Assembly: GCA_009760855.2 (NCBI GenBank)
Contig: WPIO01000086.1
Coordinates: 1,229,001-1,289,000 of the forward strand
Reading direction: 5' to 3'
DNA: 60,000 nt
Source of the DNA: Cristatella mucedo
Lineage: Eukaryota > Bryozoa > Phylactolaemata > Cristatellidae
Both the position numbers and the translations under genes were made by a program. The first letter of the stretch is position 1; every line of letters starts with the position of its first letter. Below are positions 34,362 to 45,544 of the stretch, one piece after another. The notes below the pieces were generated by a model. That model was not told where the DNA came from. It did no database searches and saw nothing but the letters and a program-made list of their open reading frames with translations.

Positions 34362-35183
34362 TAATGGAATGTATCTCTATCTGTAGTTCCACAAAGCCAC
34401 AAAAACTATGTAGGTGCTAAACAGGAGAGTTTTCTATACCAAATGCCGCTTAGGCTGTTCGTGCACTACACAAAACTCTCTTGCGCTACATTCACATAGT
34501 TGTGTCGCTTTGTTGAGTTACAGACGGAGATAGATTGCATTATAGTGCACTCCAAACCTAAGCGGGTTTCGGTATGCATCAGGAAACCGACAGACATCAT
34601 CTCACTCAAAAAAAGAAGGAGAAGCGTAGCAGAGTCAGGAGAGCAGTCGAGGTTGAGAGTAGCATGGAAGTAGCAGTTCATGACCACTGAAAAGGATGAG
34701 CCATTGTCGGAAGTGGATAGTAGTAGTTGTTTCATAAGAAAGTTCATAAGTCTAGGACGTCCACAGCAAAAGCTTTTGTCGCCTTTGTTCTTTAAGCGGA
34801 AGTAGGAAACAGCTAATTAATGATCCACGATGGATCTGAGGGCACTAGGAGGCTGAAACTGGTGGAGCAGCTCAGCTGGGTATGGAAGGGCCAAACCTTG
34901 ATGGGTCAGCGTAAAAACTGCTATGCATTCACTGATCGACCGGCAGCCATCCAATCTCTTTCAGCAAAGGAGACGCTAGTTCAAACCTTTGGGATTTGAA
35001 AACTAGCCTTGCAGCCATGTTCATTGCCATCTGTTGTGGCCTATAACCTTTATCGGTAGCCCAGCCAACAGGGATTCACGATAACGCAGCCGAGACAGGA
35101 CCAAGGAGGTAGTTAAATTGTTTCAAGCCGCCGTAGAAGACAGCTCCTAATCTTGGATAGGGATCGGGCGCGGTGGCTAGCTG
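34362..35183 (-). mobile_element. LINE-A, reverse, with an internal inverted segment
   Basis: Reversed 3' end at 34362-34435, then about 105 bases in plus orientation (GCCGCTTAGGCTGTTCGTGC to GTTACAGACGGAGATAGATT), then reversed LINE-A again to 35183. Diverged and frameshifted. Confidence 0.85.
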
Positions 35184-35320
35184 CAGCGGTTAAGGTGCTC
35201 GCTCCGACCAAGGTCTGACTGAGGTCGTGGGCTCGAGCCCCGAGGCATATGGGAAGCGCCTGAATAGAGATTAAGTTCTCTTGGGGCGCTATATAGATGA
35301 ATTATATATATTTTTTTTTA
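35184..35320 (+). mobile_element. SINE-1, 5'-truncated, fused to LINE-A
   Basis: Begins at AGCGGTTAAGGTGCTCGCTC directly after LINE-A sequence; B box GGGCTCGAGCCCC; tail AAGCGCCTGAATAGAGATTA, then CTCTTGGGGCGCTATATA. The first part of the A box is supplied by LINE-A. Confidence 0.85.
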
Positions 35321-35689
35321 GCAATTTATTATATACAAGCAGTCGTCTTAATGAAGTAGTAATAAATCTTGTCCCAGCGTTGAAGAGTAGCTTAATATGT
35401 AACCACCGTATTCGAGAGTTTGTTTGATCGCACAAGCCTAAGTATCGTGACTGACTTGGGGGTCTTACAATAAAGTCTGTCCACTTTCAGCTTCGCAGCC
35501 TTGTAAAAATTGGAGATGGCTTAAATAATGATCCCTTAGCCAGGGCGGTCTTGCATTTTTGTTAACCCGACTATTATCCCGACATTTTTGTTATCCCGTT
35601 CTGCAAATCGCTACTTGCTCGGCTGTCTATCAATGCAAAAAGACACTTGCGGTTGATCCTAACTTTAACTAGTTATGGAATAACCACGT
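35321..35689. other. No gene recognised
   Basis: AT-rich, no supported feature. Confidence 0.45.
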
Positions 35690-36780
35690 GTGACCCGGAA
35701 ATTGGAATGCTTAACGCTCAAAATCGGCTCTGCCAGCATATCTCCTCTTATATCTCTACGAAATCCAAGTGTCTTTTTCTAAAGTGACTTTGTACTAGAC
35801 GACCACATCAGCTCCACAGTCAAATATGCCTACTTGCAGCTACGTAACATTGCTAAATTTGGGCTCGCTTAGACAGAGATATTACACCTAAATTGGTCCA
35901 TGCAATTGTAACATCCCGCCTCTACACCTGCAACTCACTGGTTGCTGGTCTACCGGCCTGCACAGTCATTCTCTAGCACTTGGTTTAAAAAACTGTGCTT
36001 ATGCATGCTGACACTGTGCGTGCTGCCACTAACCACATTTGCATGCTGACCCCTTTGTTTATCAAGCATGATATTACTCGCCATTCAATTGCATTTCCAG
36101 CAAATGTAAAGCGCCTAGAGAGAGATTGAGTTCTCTGGGGGCGCTTTATCAATTACATTATTATTATTAACTGTCGTGAGCGTTGCAGTTCCCACATCAC
36201 ACCACTTCTTGCCGGCGTGCACTGGCTGCCAATCCAGTTGTGCGTTAACTTCACAGTTTATCACTCAATTTTAGGTTCCTTCATTCACTGGCGCTAGCCT
36301 ACCTTTCAGAATTACTCCCCAAGCAGGCTAGGCGTTGTGCTACCCAATTTTATGAATCAAATCGTGTAACTATACCTCGCAGGAATCTCAAATCCTTTGG
36401 AGCCTGTGCTTTAAGTTTGTACGCTCCCAAAGGCTGAAGCTCTCTCGCGACTGACGTCTTCCCTTGACTTCGAGTTGACGACATTTAAAAAGAAGCTAAA
36501 TACGCACCTGTTTGACAGCATTTGGTGGGGTCTTGGGATTTTTCCTCGATATGTTCATGTTTTCTAACACTGTACTTACTGCTACCAACCGCATTTAAAC
36601 GTTGATATTGTGCATGTGACCCTAACCGTGTTTCGCTTGTTGATACGGTTTTACACTAACCGTTGTAACCACTAACCGTTGGATCATTCTTCATTTACCG
36701 CTCATGTAAAGCTTAGAGAGAGATTAAGTTCTCTGAGGGTGTCGTATAAATGCATTACTATTTTTAAAATTATTATTACT
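35690..36780 (+). mobile_element. LINE-B, split by a second LINE-B
   Basis: The outer copy (35690-35990 and 36175-36780) is an aged post-RT ORF and 3' UTR ending in a hairpin (GAGATTAAGTTCTCTGAGGG) and an interrupted (TTA)n. Its halves match adjoining parts of the LINE-B ORF. Confidence 0.82.
35997..36168 (+). mobile_element. LINE-B 3' UTR insertion inside LINE-B
   Basis: 172 bases holding only 3' UTR units, hairpin and (TTA)n. TSD AACTGT at 35991-35996 and 36169-36174. Confidence 0.8.
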
Positions 36781-37097
36781 CTTCAGGAAACGCGAATAAT
36801 AAATATTTTGGTAATCAATTCTTCCCGATTTAACAAGCCACCATTTAACTTTGCGCGATAAGGAGTTTATGCACTGGCGACAATTAGTCGTCAAACTGCG
36901 TCAATTTGACTTGCGTATTTGTTTCTTTACTAGCATGTTGCTCTGGAAATCGGGCAAAGCTGGTCTTATTACAGGATAGTCAAGTGAATGCATGCGGAGC
37001 TATCCAGCACTAGCATTTCCTATTCGCTGCTCGAAGCCCGTTTCTGCGAGCTATCGTGCCTGGTGAAAGAAAATGGAGCTGGGCGGCCAGGAAGCTA

Positions 37098-37468
37098 ATA
37101 ATAATAATAATAACGTACTTGATAAAGCGCCCTCAGAGAACCTAATCTCTTTCTAGGCGCTTTACATTTGCTGCAAAGAGAAATGCAATTGAATGGTAAG
37201 TAAAATCATGCTCGAAAAACAAACAAAACGAATAACATGGTTAGGGGTGACATGCACAGGGTCAGCATGCAAATGTGGTTAGTGACAGCATGCACAGTGT
37301 CAGCACGCATAACCACACCAAGGACGAATCACAGGAACCCACTAAATGCTGTCCTAAATAGGTGTTTTTAAGTTCCTTTTAAATGTGGTCAGGTCAGGGG
37401 ATGTTCTGACGCAGGTCGGGAGGGAGTTCCAGGCTTTGGGAGCATATGAACTAAATGCACGGTCTCCA
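37098..37468 (-). mobile_element. LINE-B, 5'-truncated, reverse, with TSD
   Basis: (AAT)n, hairpin, complete 3' UTR and the last codons of the ORF. Direct repeat AAGCTA at 37092-37097 and 37469-37474. Very similar to 17607-17990, so recently active. Confidence 0.9.
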
Positions 37469-37789
37469 AAGCTAGAGATTGAGCTTTATTTCAATGGCTC
37501 GCACATTGAAAATTTGCACCGTACACGTTTTGTTTTCATTATCGAATGCAGTACGGTGCCACTAAATCCTTCAGCACGCTTGCGTAACTTCCAAGAATCG
37601 GCTTAGTCGGCCATCGGATATTTTGGAATTGCCAATGAACACGATCGGTTTAATTAAAGTAGCTGCGACGCTTCTGTTTTATGTAGAAATACCAGCAGCT
37701 CGTTTGATAAAATGCCGTGCTGCTATGGAGCGTTGCCATCTATTGGTAATTTCGGGGTTCAGCAAACGGCAGAGCAAATGCAAAGGGCC

Positions 37790-38830
37790 GCGATCTAAAG
37801 GATGCAGTGCACTCACCCCGTTCAGAGTTCTTTCTCGGCGATTCTATCTCTCAGCGAGTGGCACGAGAAATTAGCCGACTTCGCGCAAGCCCCAAGTGCG
37901 GCTTCCCTATTTCGGACTCAGAAAGTAGCTTGCGGGGAGTCTCCGCTGAGCACGGCTATTTATTATACGCTAGTTGTCTGCGCTTTATTATTTATTTAGT
38001 ATCTGAATGCAGCGTGAGATGCGACTACGTCGTTTCGCCAGAACTGGCGGTGACCGCTAGCAGAGAGCAGGAGCAGCGTCTGTGCGAAAACCCAAACAGG
38101 AGATGGCGCATAACTAGCGCCGAGCCAGCGCCGCCGGCTCGGCGCTCGAGGCTACCAACGCTTCAGCGACCGACCGGCTGAATGGGAAGACGCTGTTGCA
38201 GCGCTCGGCTTCCGGTGTTGATGCCATTACGGGCAGCGGCTGGAGGCGGTCCTAGCTGCTCCAAGATTCACTCCAATGGGGTGCTATTTGGCCGCCACAA
38301 AGCTGCGTGCGCACCGCGCTCTGCACCGGATGTCCCGCCCGGAGCAGCGCGACTGCAATGTGCCGCGATTACGGCCGATAAGCTCGACAGCCGAACCTGG
38401 AGAACGAACAGCGAGCTGGCAGCTGAATTAGAGCCGAGTGCTTATGAAATAGCCGCGACGAGTGGAGGCTTAGCGAAACTGACCTCGGTGCGTCTCACCC
38501 GTCCGCACAATCCAGCGAAAGAAGCGCACACGGCGGCAGTACCGCGCGGCCACTTGTGCACGGCGCTCACACCTCTGACCTCTGCCGCTCGATTGTCCCG
38601 ATTGCCGGGCCGCGCTTGCAGCGTGCGCCCAGAGCCGTGTCTCACCAGAAACCTAGAGTCTAGCTTGCAAGCATTTCGAGCGCTAGAGTTTTCGCCGAAC
38701 CTCTCCGCGGTGTGCAGACTGGCAGCCCCGAGCGCCTGCCACCGTCGGCTAACTTCCTTTTGGCTACAAGTTGTTATACCGGTTGTTGTCACGCAATCAG
38801 CCGTTGCAAATGATAGGGCATAACGCCAAG
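37790..38830 (+). other. GC/CpG island with a long frame broken by one stop
   Basis: One frame is open from 37807 to 38823 except for a TGA at 38179-38181, giving 124- and 213-codon pieces. The translation is Ala/Arg/Ser/Pro-rich with no motif I recognise, and the opposite strand is also open (38442-38840), as GC-rich DNA often is. It may be a promoter island or the first exon of an unknown gene. A GC hairpin lies at 38116-38146. Confidence 0.35.
38116..38146. repeat. 11-bp GC-rich inverted repeat
   Basis: AGCGCCGAGCC and GGCTCGGCGCT flank a 9-base loop. It lies within the CpG island. Confidence 0.9.
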
Positions 38831-39611
38831 CACAATACAAAATTCCAAATTAATCCTTAAATTGCCTAACAGGATCGATAAAACAAGTTTCAAGAATTTT
38901 TTATTATCAAAACGGAACATGTTCCGCGTTGTCGTTGACTACAACGTATCCAATTTAAAAAAATCTTCGTTCAATTAGTTTGGACGTTTTTGTTGGGGCT
39001 ATGTAGACAATTTTCATAAAATCCTGCTAATTTGTCGGGCTATTTAGTGGGCCTATTTTGTTAACGGCTTTTTTGGGGTGCCCTTTGCTACACTAACGGG
39101 TGAGCACGAGCTAAGAAATACATGCGAGATATCTATGGAGTGAGGCATTAATGTTGCCAGCGACGTGAGGAGCAGACGCCAGTGCAGCTCGTTGCAGTCA
39201 GATCGAGGCTCGGGCGCAGCCTCGCTGTGGGCGTTTAGTAAAGTATCCCTAGGGTTCTAGCCTGCAATGCCAGCCACTTATGCCTATGGAAAAATTTAGA
39301 CTTGTGCAGAGATTCGCAAGTACGTTTGGCAACAAGCTCAACTTCCAATAGCCAATTTAAGTTTGCGATCCACTATGATTTGGTGACCAGATCTAGGAAG
39401 AAATTATTTGAATTGTGAGTTCAATTGCAAGAAGAAGTGTCTTTTCTCAAGTCTTAAATTTAGCAAGTACGATAGACCAACTCTAATGTGCGATAAATGG
39501 CAACTTGCGTGTGCTTCAAGATCGATCTCGCGTCAGTTTACCTCAGCTTTCGCTTTGCCCCCGCCCCAAGTGCCCGCTAATCCGGAACCCAGAGTGCTTT
39601 CTCGATCGCGC
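38831..39611. other. No gene recognised
   Basis: AT-rich to mixed sequence downstream of the CpG island. No supported feature. Confidence 0.45.
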
Positions 39612-39617
39612 CCTTAC

Positions 39618-41862
39618 ACTTAATAATAATAATAACAATGCATTTGATAAAATGCCCTCAGAACTCAATCTCTTTCTAGGCGCTTTACATTTGCTGCCAA
39701 GGGAAATGCGATTGAATGGTGAGTAATATCATGCTTGATAAACAACATGAAAAATATGGTTAGGGGTGACATGCACAGGGTCAGCATGCAAGTATGGTTA
39801 GTGCCAGCATGCACAGTGTCAGCACGCATAAGCACATCGAGGACCAATCACAGGGACCCACTAAATGCTGTATTAAATAATTGTGTTCAGAAGTTCTTTT
39901 TAAATGTGGTCAAGTCAGGAGATGTTCTGCCGCAAGTCGGGAGCGACTTCCAGGCTTTGGGAGCATACGAACTAAATGCACGGTCTCCAAAGGATTTGAG
40001 GTTTGTACGAGATAGTGGTAAACTGTTGGATTCCGAAACGCGGGTGGTACGATGCTTGGCCTGGTGGGGGAGTAGATCTAATAAATAATAAATAAACGAT
40101 TAATTTATATAGCGCCCCAAGAGAACATAATCTATATTCAGGCGCTTCACATATGCCTCAGGGCTCGAGCCCACGACCTCAGTCAGACCTCGGTCGGGGC
40201 GAGCACCTTAACCGCTAGACCAAACCAGCTCGGCAGATCTGAGAGATAGGCTGGAGCCACTGAATGAAGTGATCTAAAAGTGAGTGACGAAACCTTGAAC
40301 TGCATCCCTTGCTTGACTGGTTGCCAGTGCAGGTTAGCGAGAAGTGGTGTGATGTGGTAACCGCGACGCTCACGACAGACAAGCCTAGCTGCTGAGTTTT
40401 GCACCAGCTGCAATCGCCTGATCGCACATGCTGGTAGGCCAGTAAGCAGTGAGTTGCAGAAGTCGAGACGGGATGTCATGAATGCATGGACCAACTTGGA
40501 TGTGGTATCCTTATCTAAACAAGTCCGAATTTTAGCAATGTTATGAAGCTGAAAATAGGCAGATTTGACTGTGGAGCTGATATGGTCATCTAATGAGGGG
40601 TCGCTTTGGAATATGACACCTAGATTTCGAGCTGATTCAACAGGAGATATGCTGGCAGAGCCAATTTTGAGAGACAGCCTTTCCAATCTCTGAATCATAC
40701 TGGGTTTGCCTATAACTAGTAAGTTAGTTTTGTCGTTGTTTAGTTTTAGAAAATTTGCTGCTATCCACGTGCGGATGTCATCAATACATGCATCCAGTGA
40801 GTTGACCGAATTTGAGTTGCTCGAAGGCCGGGAGGGATCAAAGCAAAGCTACAACTGAGTGTCAATCGCATAGAAGTGAAAGCCTAGATTGTGCTTGGCA
40901 ATCACATCAGCAAGAGGGAGAGTATAAACCGTGAAAAGAACCGGACCTAGCACCGAGCCCTGAGGTACTCCATATTTCAGAGGTACTTCAGATGATCTTT
41001 GTCCATTCACGTCAATACTCTGGAGTCTCCCACTGAGATAGGACCTGAACCATTGCAGAGCAGTGCCAGTGATGCCCAGACGAGATGAGAGGCGCTCTAG
41101 AAGAACTTTGTGATCGATGGCTTCAAAAGCTGCCGAAAGATCGAGCAAAACAAGCAGAGACACTCTACCCATGTCTGCATTCCTAAGTAGGTCGTTGTAT
41201 ACCCAAAGCAAAGCTGACTCTGTGGAGTGATTAGCTCTGAAGCCAGACTGAAACTTATTAGCAAGGTTTGAAGTTTCGATATATGAGTTCAGCTGGTCTG
41301 CCCCGACCTGTTCCATTGGCTTAGATAGGAATAGTGGAAGGGAGACTGGGTTGTAGTATCTCAAGTTCTCTTGGTCTAGTGTCGCTTTCTTGAGAAGTGG
41401 CCTGACTACAGCTCTTTTGAAAGGTGCCGGGATATGACCTGCGGCTAATGACATATTAATGATGTTAGTTATGCATGGCAGCAGCAGATCAATGCAACGT
41501 AGTAGCAGGACAGTGGGAATAGGGTCCAGAGGACTTGCTGTCTTCTTTGATTGGGATACGAACTTCAGGACTAGATCACTAGTGACCTGCTTAAAAGTCG
41601 ACATTGAGGTGCAGCCAGGAATCGGGAAACAGCAATCTAGTGGGGATGTTGTAATTGCAAGGATGCACTCCCTGATCTTGTCTATCTTCGGCACATAGAA
41701 TCGAGAGACGCGATCGGCTAGATCATTACAAGGATCATCAGGTAAGGAGCTAATCTGGGAGCAGTTGAGGGGATGTTTGATCGTCGACATCAGCATTTTT
41801 GGATTGTGCATCTGTTATTCAACAATGTTTTTATAGAAGCTAGACTTTGCCTTTGCTAGGAC
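39618..41862 (-). mobile_element. LINE-B, reverse, long, with 320-codon open frame and mutated YADD
   Basis: Tail, 3' UTR, post-RT region, then an ORF of 320 codons (41811 to 40849) with RT blocks ([55 protein letters not shown]). It ends at YAIDTQL followed by TAG. The catalytic YADD is YAID (codons at 40861-40872). A SINE-1 splits the post-RT region. It is 5'-truncated at about 41862, before the endonuclease. Confidence 0.93.
40081..40233 (-). mobile_element. SINE-1, reverse, nested in LINE-B, with TSD
   Basis: Tail with A-rich end, inverted B box GGGCTCGAGCCC and A box (TAACCGCTAGACCAAACCAG). It is flanked by AGATCT on both sides, and removing it restores the LINE-B frame at the LSDL codons. 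Confidence 0.9.
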
Positions 41863-42370
41863 TTGCCCAAGCTCGATGTTTGCATGCTTTCATGCGCTGG
41901 CGTTAGCACGATAGCTCGCTTGTCCTTAGCTCTCAGCCACTTATCTCTTGCTGCAAGTTTCAGTGCTTGCAAATAGAGATTCATTTCTCCCATAGCGACA
42001 GAAAAGACATTTTTATTATTGCTGTCATGTATTAGCGGAGGTTCCCGAACCCTTCTGCATAGAGGAAAATGCAACACTCCCCTTTGCCTTCATACAAATC
42101 CTGCTCATAAATCATTGTATTCAGCTACAGCCCTGTACTGCCATCATGCTGTTTATATGAGCAGCTGGTTCATTTCATGATAGGCAGTCTTACCAGTGTC
42201 TAATAAGCTTGTGGCTCTGTAGCCTTGGGTTTGCCTGCTCAGAGGCGTCCACCAGTTAGTAGCTAGCAAAGTGATAGCGATGGCAGCACACAATTGTCAT
42301 ACGGCGTCGGCTGCTGTGAAGAGTAATCGTACTGCATTGACAAACCGGCTGCCATTCCGACTGACCAAGC

Positions 42371-42693
42371 CACCATTGGTAGCTCGGATTTCGAGGAGTG
42401 GTAATTGGGTGGTGACAAAAGCCAAATTGGCGCCGGACTGGTGCTGCAAGCAGCTAGGTCAGGGGGTCAATGTTGACGCTCAAATAGCCCAATCCAATAG
42501 GCTTGAACGATTATGGGGGCGGATCCATAGCCCGTAGCTCCACCTCAGAACAGCCTTTCATTGGTGCCTGTGGCTTTCCCCAACTAGTCCTTTCATTGGT
42601 GTTTGCTGATGAGTGAGTCTCACGAGATCGTGACTCACGCCCTCACTATACCGACGTATTCGTGGTTAGTTGCCTTCGATCTGTGCTAGCGAC
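42371..42693 (+). promoter_or_regulatory. CCAAT-rich promoter of BRI3-like copy 2
   Basis: Seven CCAAT or ATTGG pentamers lie at 42375, 42404, 42426, 42489, 42494, 42560 and 42595, all within 225 bases and ending about 95 bases before the start codon. A 13-bp element (CCTTTCATTGGTG) is repeated at 42554-42566 and 42589-42601, 35 bases apart. Further down are a 6-bp dyad TCACGA-GA-TCGTGA at 42620-42633 and an AP-1-like TGACTCA at 42631-42637. No clear TATA box is seen. NF-Y binding to clustered CCAAT boxes is typical of TATA-less CpG promoters, so this is a good candidate core promoter. Factor binding is inferred. Confidence 0.6.
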
Positions 42694-42727
42694 ATGTCGG
42701 CCCCGCCGCCTCCGTATGACGCCAAGG
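42694..42727 (+). CDS. BRI3-like copy 2, first coding exon
   Basis: ATG at 42694 opens a short exon encoding MSAPPPPYDAK plus one base of a glycine codon, then a GTATGT donor at 42728. The PPPY motif near the N-terminus matches the early PPxY of vertebrate BRI3, which can bind WW-domain ubiquitin ligases. The exon ends in phase 1 and joins the exon at 52638 to make KGAYAPGPPMQYPYP without a break. The start is chosen because it sits just below a CCAAT-rich promoter in a CpG island; an in-frame ATG at 42670 would add eight residues (MPSICASD) and is less likely. The intron that follows is about 9.9 kb. Confidence 0.75.
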
Positions 42728-45101
42728 GTATGTCTGCCGACTGCGATTGTACTTTTGCTGAATGGTCGATCAGTCGTATGCTGAGGTCGTGCTTTGACCC
42801 GAAGGCTTTCTTCCTCAGGTGCTTAACCGCTACCTCTGCTGTGAGTAACGAGCGAACCTAGCGATTACGGGCTAGTCAGATAGGCTATCCTTATAACCGT
42901 ATCCAAGGACCAGTTGGTTTGAGGCCCTTGTTAAAAACTACTCGCTTAGCGTGGCATAGGTATGTAGGAGTCGGAACTGTTGTAAGCAGCCACCCCCTCC
43001 GGCGTAGCCGCAGCCAGAGGAGGCTCGGAAATCAGGTTAGCTCAGGCTTTCGCCCAAATTTCGTGGGCTGATCGGGCAGCGTCTGGTAGATATCGCTGCT
43101 AGCGTTCGCGACTGACTGCCTGCATCTGTCCGCTGCTTCGTGCGAAGCCGGAGCTTTCTCGCCGACACGGAATGAGTTTGGGCTCCCGCGGTCGGTACAC
43201 GTGATTAGAAATGCAGTTGTCGGTCCTCGACAGCTAGATGCCAGAAATGAGCTAACACCGCTGTCGGTCCCCTGCTGCCGTTCTCCACTACAGGGAATGC
43301 TTTCAATGTTATATTCCTGTGAGGCACGGAGGGGGCAGAACCGGCAAATCAGAAATGTACCGACCCGGAAGACTCACCCGAAGAGGAATCGCCATTGTTA
43401 TTGGAGCCTGCTCAGCAACCGCAGCATGGTAGCAGCGACTGTTTACCACAACGCTGCACAAACAAGCAGGCTATTGTAACCGTATCTTGCTACTATACAG
43501 CAAAAGCAAGTCATCAGAACCAGTCGACCCTGCTTCTGGTTGCTGGACCGAGGCGGACTACTTTATTTACTTAATATCTCAATAGTTATCCTAGTTATAA
43601 AGGGGATAAAGACACTAATTGTGTTTGGAATATATCTGCCTTGTGGGCATTTCCCGTCTGGCTAATAGGGGAATCGAACTGGTTTCGTATAGGAACTCGT
43701 ATCCTGTATAGCGATGATCACCCATGTATCCTTTACCATCCTGAGACAGTCCCGGCTCTATAGTTGCCCAAATTGAGTCCAGTTAAAAATTGCACAAACC
43801 TCCTCCGTGAGCACTTAAGGCTCGCTATACATCTTAAGCCGAATGGTCGGCAATAAGTGTGTGACCCTTCTTTGTTGGGACTTGTATTTCAGGAACATCC
43901 CGGAAAATCATATCAGCTGAGGTCCAGCCCTTCCTGACCCAGTTGAGTCAGACGACAACTGACATCCTTATGTTTTATTCCCATGCTTACCCGGGCAAGG
44001 TCGTGACAGCACTCCAAGAGAGTGGATCTATGGCAGATAATTAAGGTTGGCCAGGACTGACCTGACAGTTTGAAATTGAAGGCCTAGCCAGGTTTAAGCA
44101 GAGTGGAGGACCAGACCTTAAAGCCATGCCAGAAGCAATATGCAGAATGAACTCGAGTGTCGGCTGATTCCCAATCCCTCAATGTACACCATCAGGTTTC
44201 TCCAACAGGGGGGAGGCAGTGCCTCATTATGCCTTTCTATGCCGATAGCAAATGATCCAGCCAGTTCTGACTATTCGAGCACATTCGGTGCTGTTAACTC
44301 AATAATTCTGTAGGAGGGTTTACCTTTGGGCTCACAGGGAAATAGCTAGCTGATTCGGAAGCCACATCATTTACATAAGCAGCAGAAGACCTGACTCGAG
44401 CCCACGACCTGGCTTGTGGAGTGGGAGAGTCTAAGCCCTGAGCCGAGACCTAGAGCCAGCCCTTCCTGTTAATGCAGCCGTTGGGGGACAGGAGGCCAGC
44501 TGAGCCATTGCCTAGTTGCTTAAAGACTGCTCTTATGTAAGAACTAATGACGGTAGTATAACTGGTCACATCAATAGTATGATTTAGTTATTTAGCACTA
44601 TGCTTTGCTTTTGTGGTAAATTCTTAGCACATGCCATTGGTCACCTACATAATTCATGTAGCATTTACTGACCTGTGACGATTGTCCTTGATATGCATAG
44701 ACGTCCTCCTGTGCAGCATAAGTAAAGTGCCTTGATTGTCCTTTAGTTCTCTTAGGTTGTACAATTCTGTCGTACAATTATTTTTAGTATCATCAGGTAT
44801 TATTAGTGCATAAAAAACGCAAGACGACTCATTGGCACACAAAGCCCTCAAAAGTTGTAAAAATATTCTTGGGAAATTATTATTGTTCCCTGTAATGAAC
44901 CGTGCTTTTAAAAAGCTCTACTTTACTCATGGTTGTTCAACATAGCAAGCCTATTCAGCTTATTCGGGCCAGGATATGGCCGTGAGAAAGGGTTCGATTC
45001 TATAGGCACTGGCAGCTGCAAGCAGCACTGAATGTGCAGCTGTGCATTCCAGGCATCGCGAAAACTCAATAAATCGTTAGATCAACACCCCGGTAAGACT
45101 T
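42728..45101 (+). other. Intron 1 of BRI3-like copy 2, 5' part
   Basis: CpG-rich until about 43.5 kb (GCCACCCCCTCCGGCGTAGC), probably part of the promoter island, then mixed sequence. No further exon or repeat is recognised. Confidence 0.5.
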
Positions 45102-45112
45102 GACCTCTTTGT

Positions 45113-45533
45113 AATGTAATGTAATGTATCTCCGTCAGTAACTCCACAAATTCATAAAGACCATGTGGGTGTTACGCAGGAGAGTTTTGTATAGCGCACT
45201 CACAGCCTAAGCGGCTTTCGGTACGCATTCGGTAGCCAACAGACTTCGTCTCACACAACAAAGAGAAAGTGGGAAGCATAGCAGAGTCAGGAGAGCAGTT
45301 GAGGTAGTGAGTAGCATAGAAGTAGTAGTTCAGGACCGCTGAAAAAGATGTGCCATAGTCGGCAGTTGGAGAGTAGTTGTCATTGCGTAAGAATTGTGGA
45401 AGCGAGTTCCACAGTCTAGGACCTGCAGAGCTAAAGCTTCTGTCGCCAACTGTCTTTAAGCGGAGGAATGGGACAGCTAATTTATTGTCCACACATGACC
45501 TGAGGGCGCGAACAGGCTGAAACTGATGTAGCA
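45113..45533 (-). mobile_element. LINE-A, 5'-truncated, reverse, with perfect 11-bp TSD
   Basis: (CATTA)n tail, 3' UTR and 106 codons of open frame. Flanked by GACCTCTTTGT at 45102-45112 and 45534-45544. Clean boundaries mark a recent insertion into intron 1 of BRI3-like copy 2. Confidence 0.95.
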
Positions 45534-45544
45534 GACCTCTTTGT

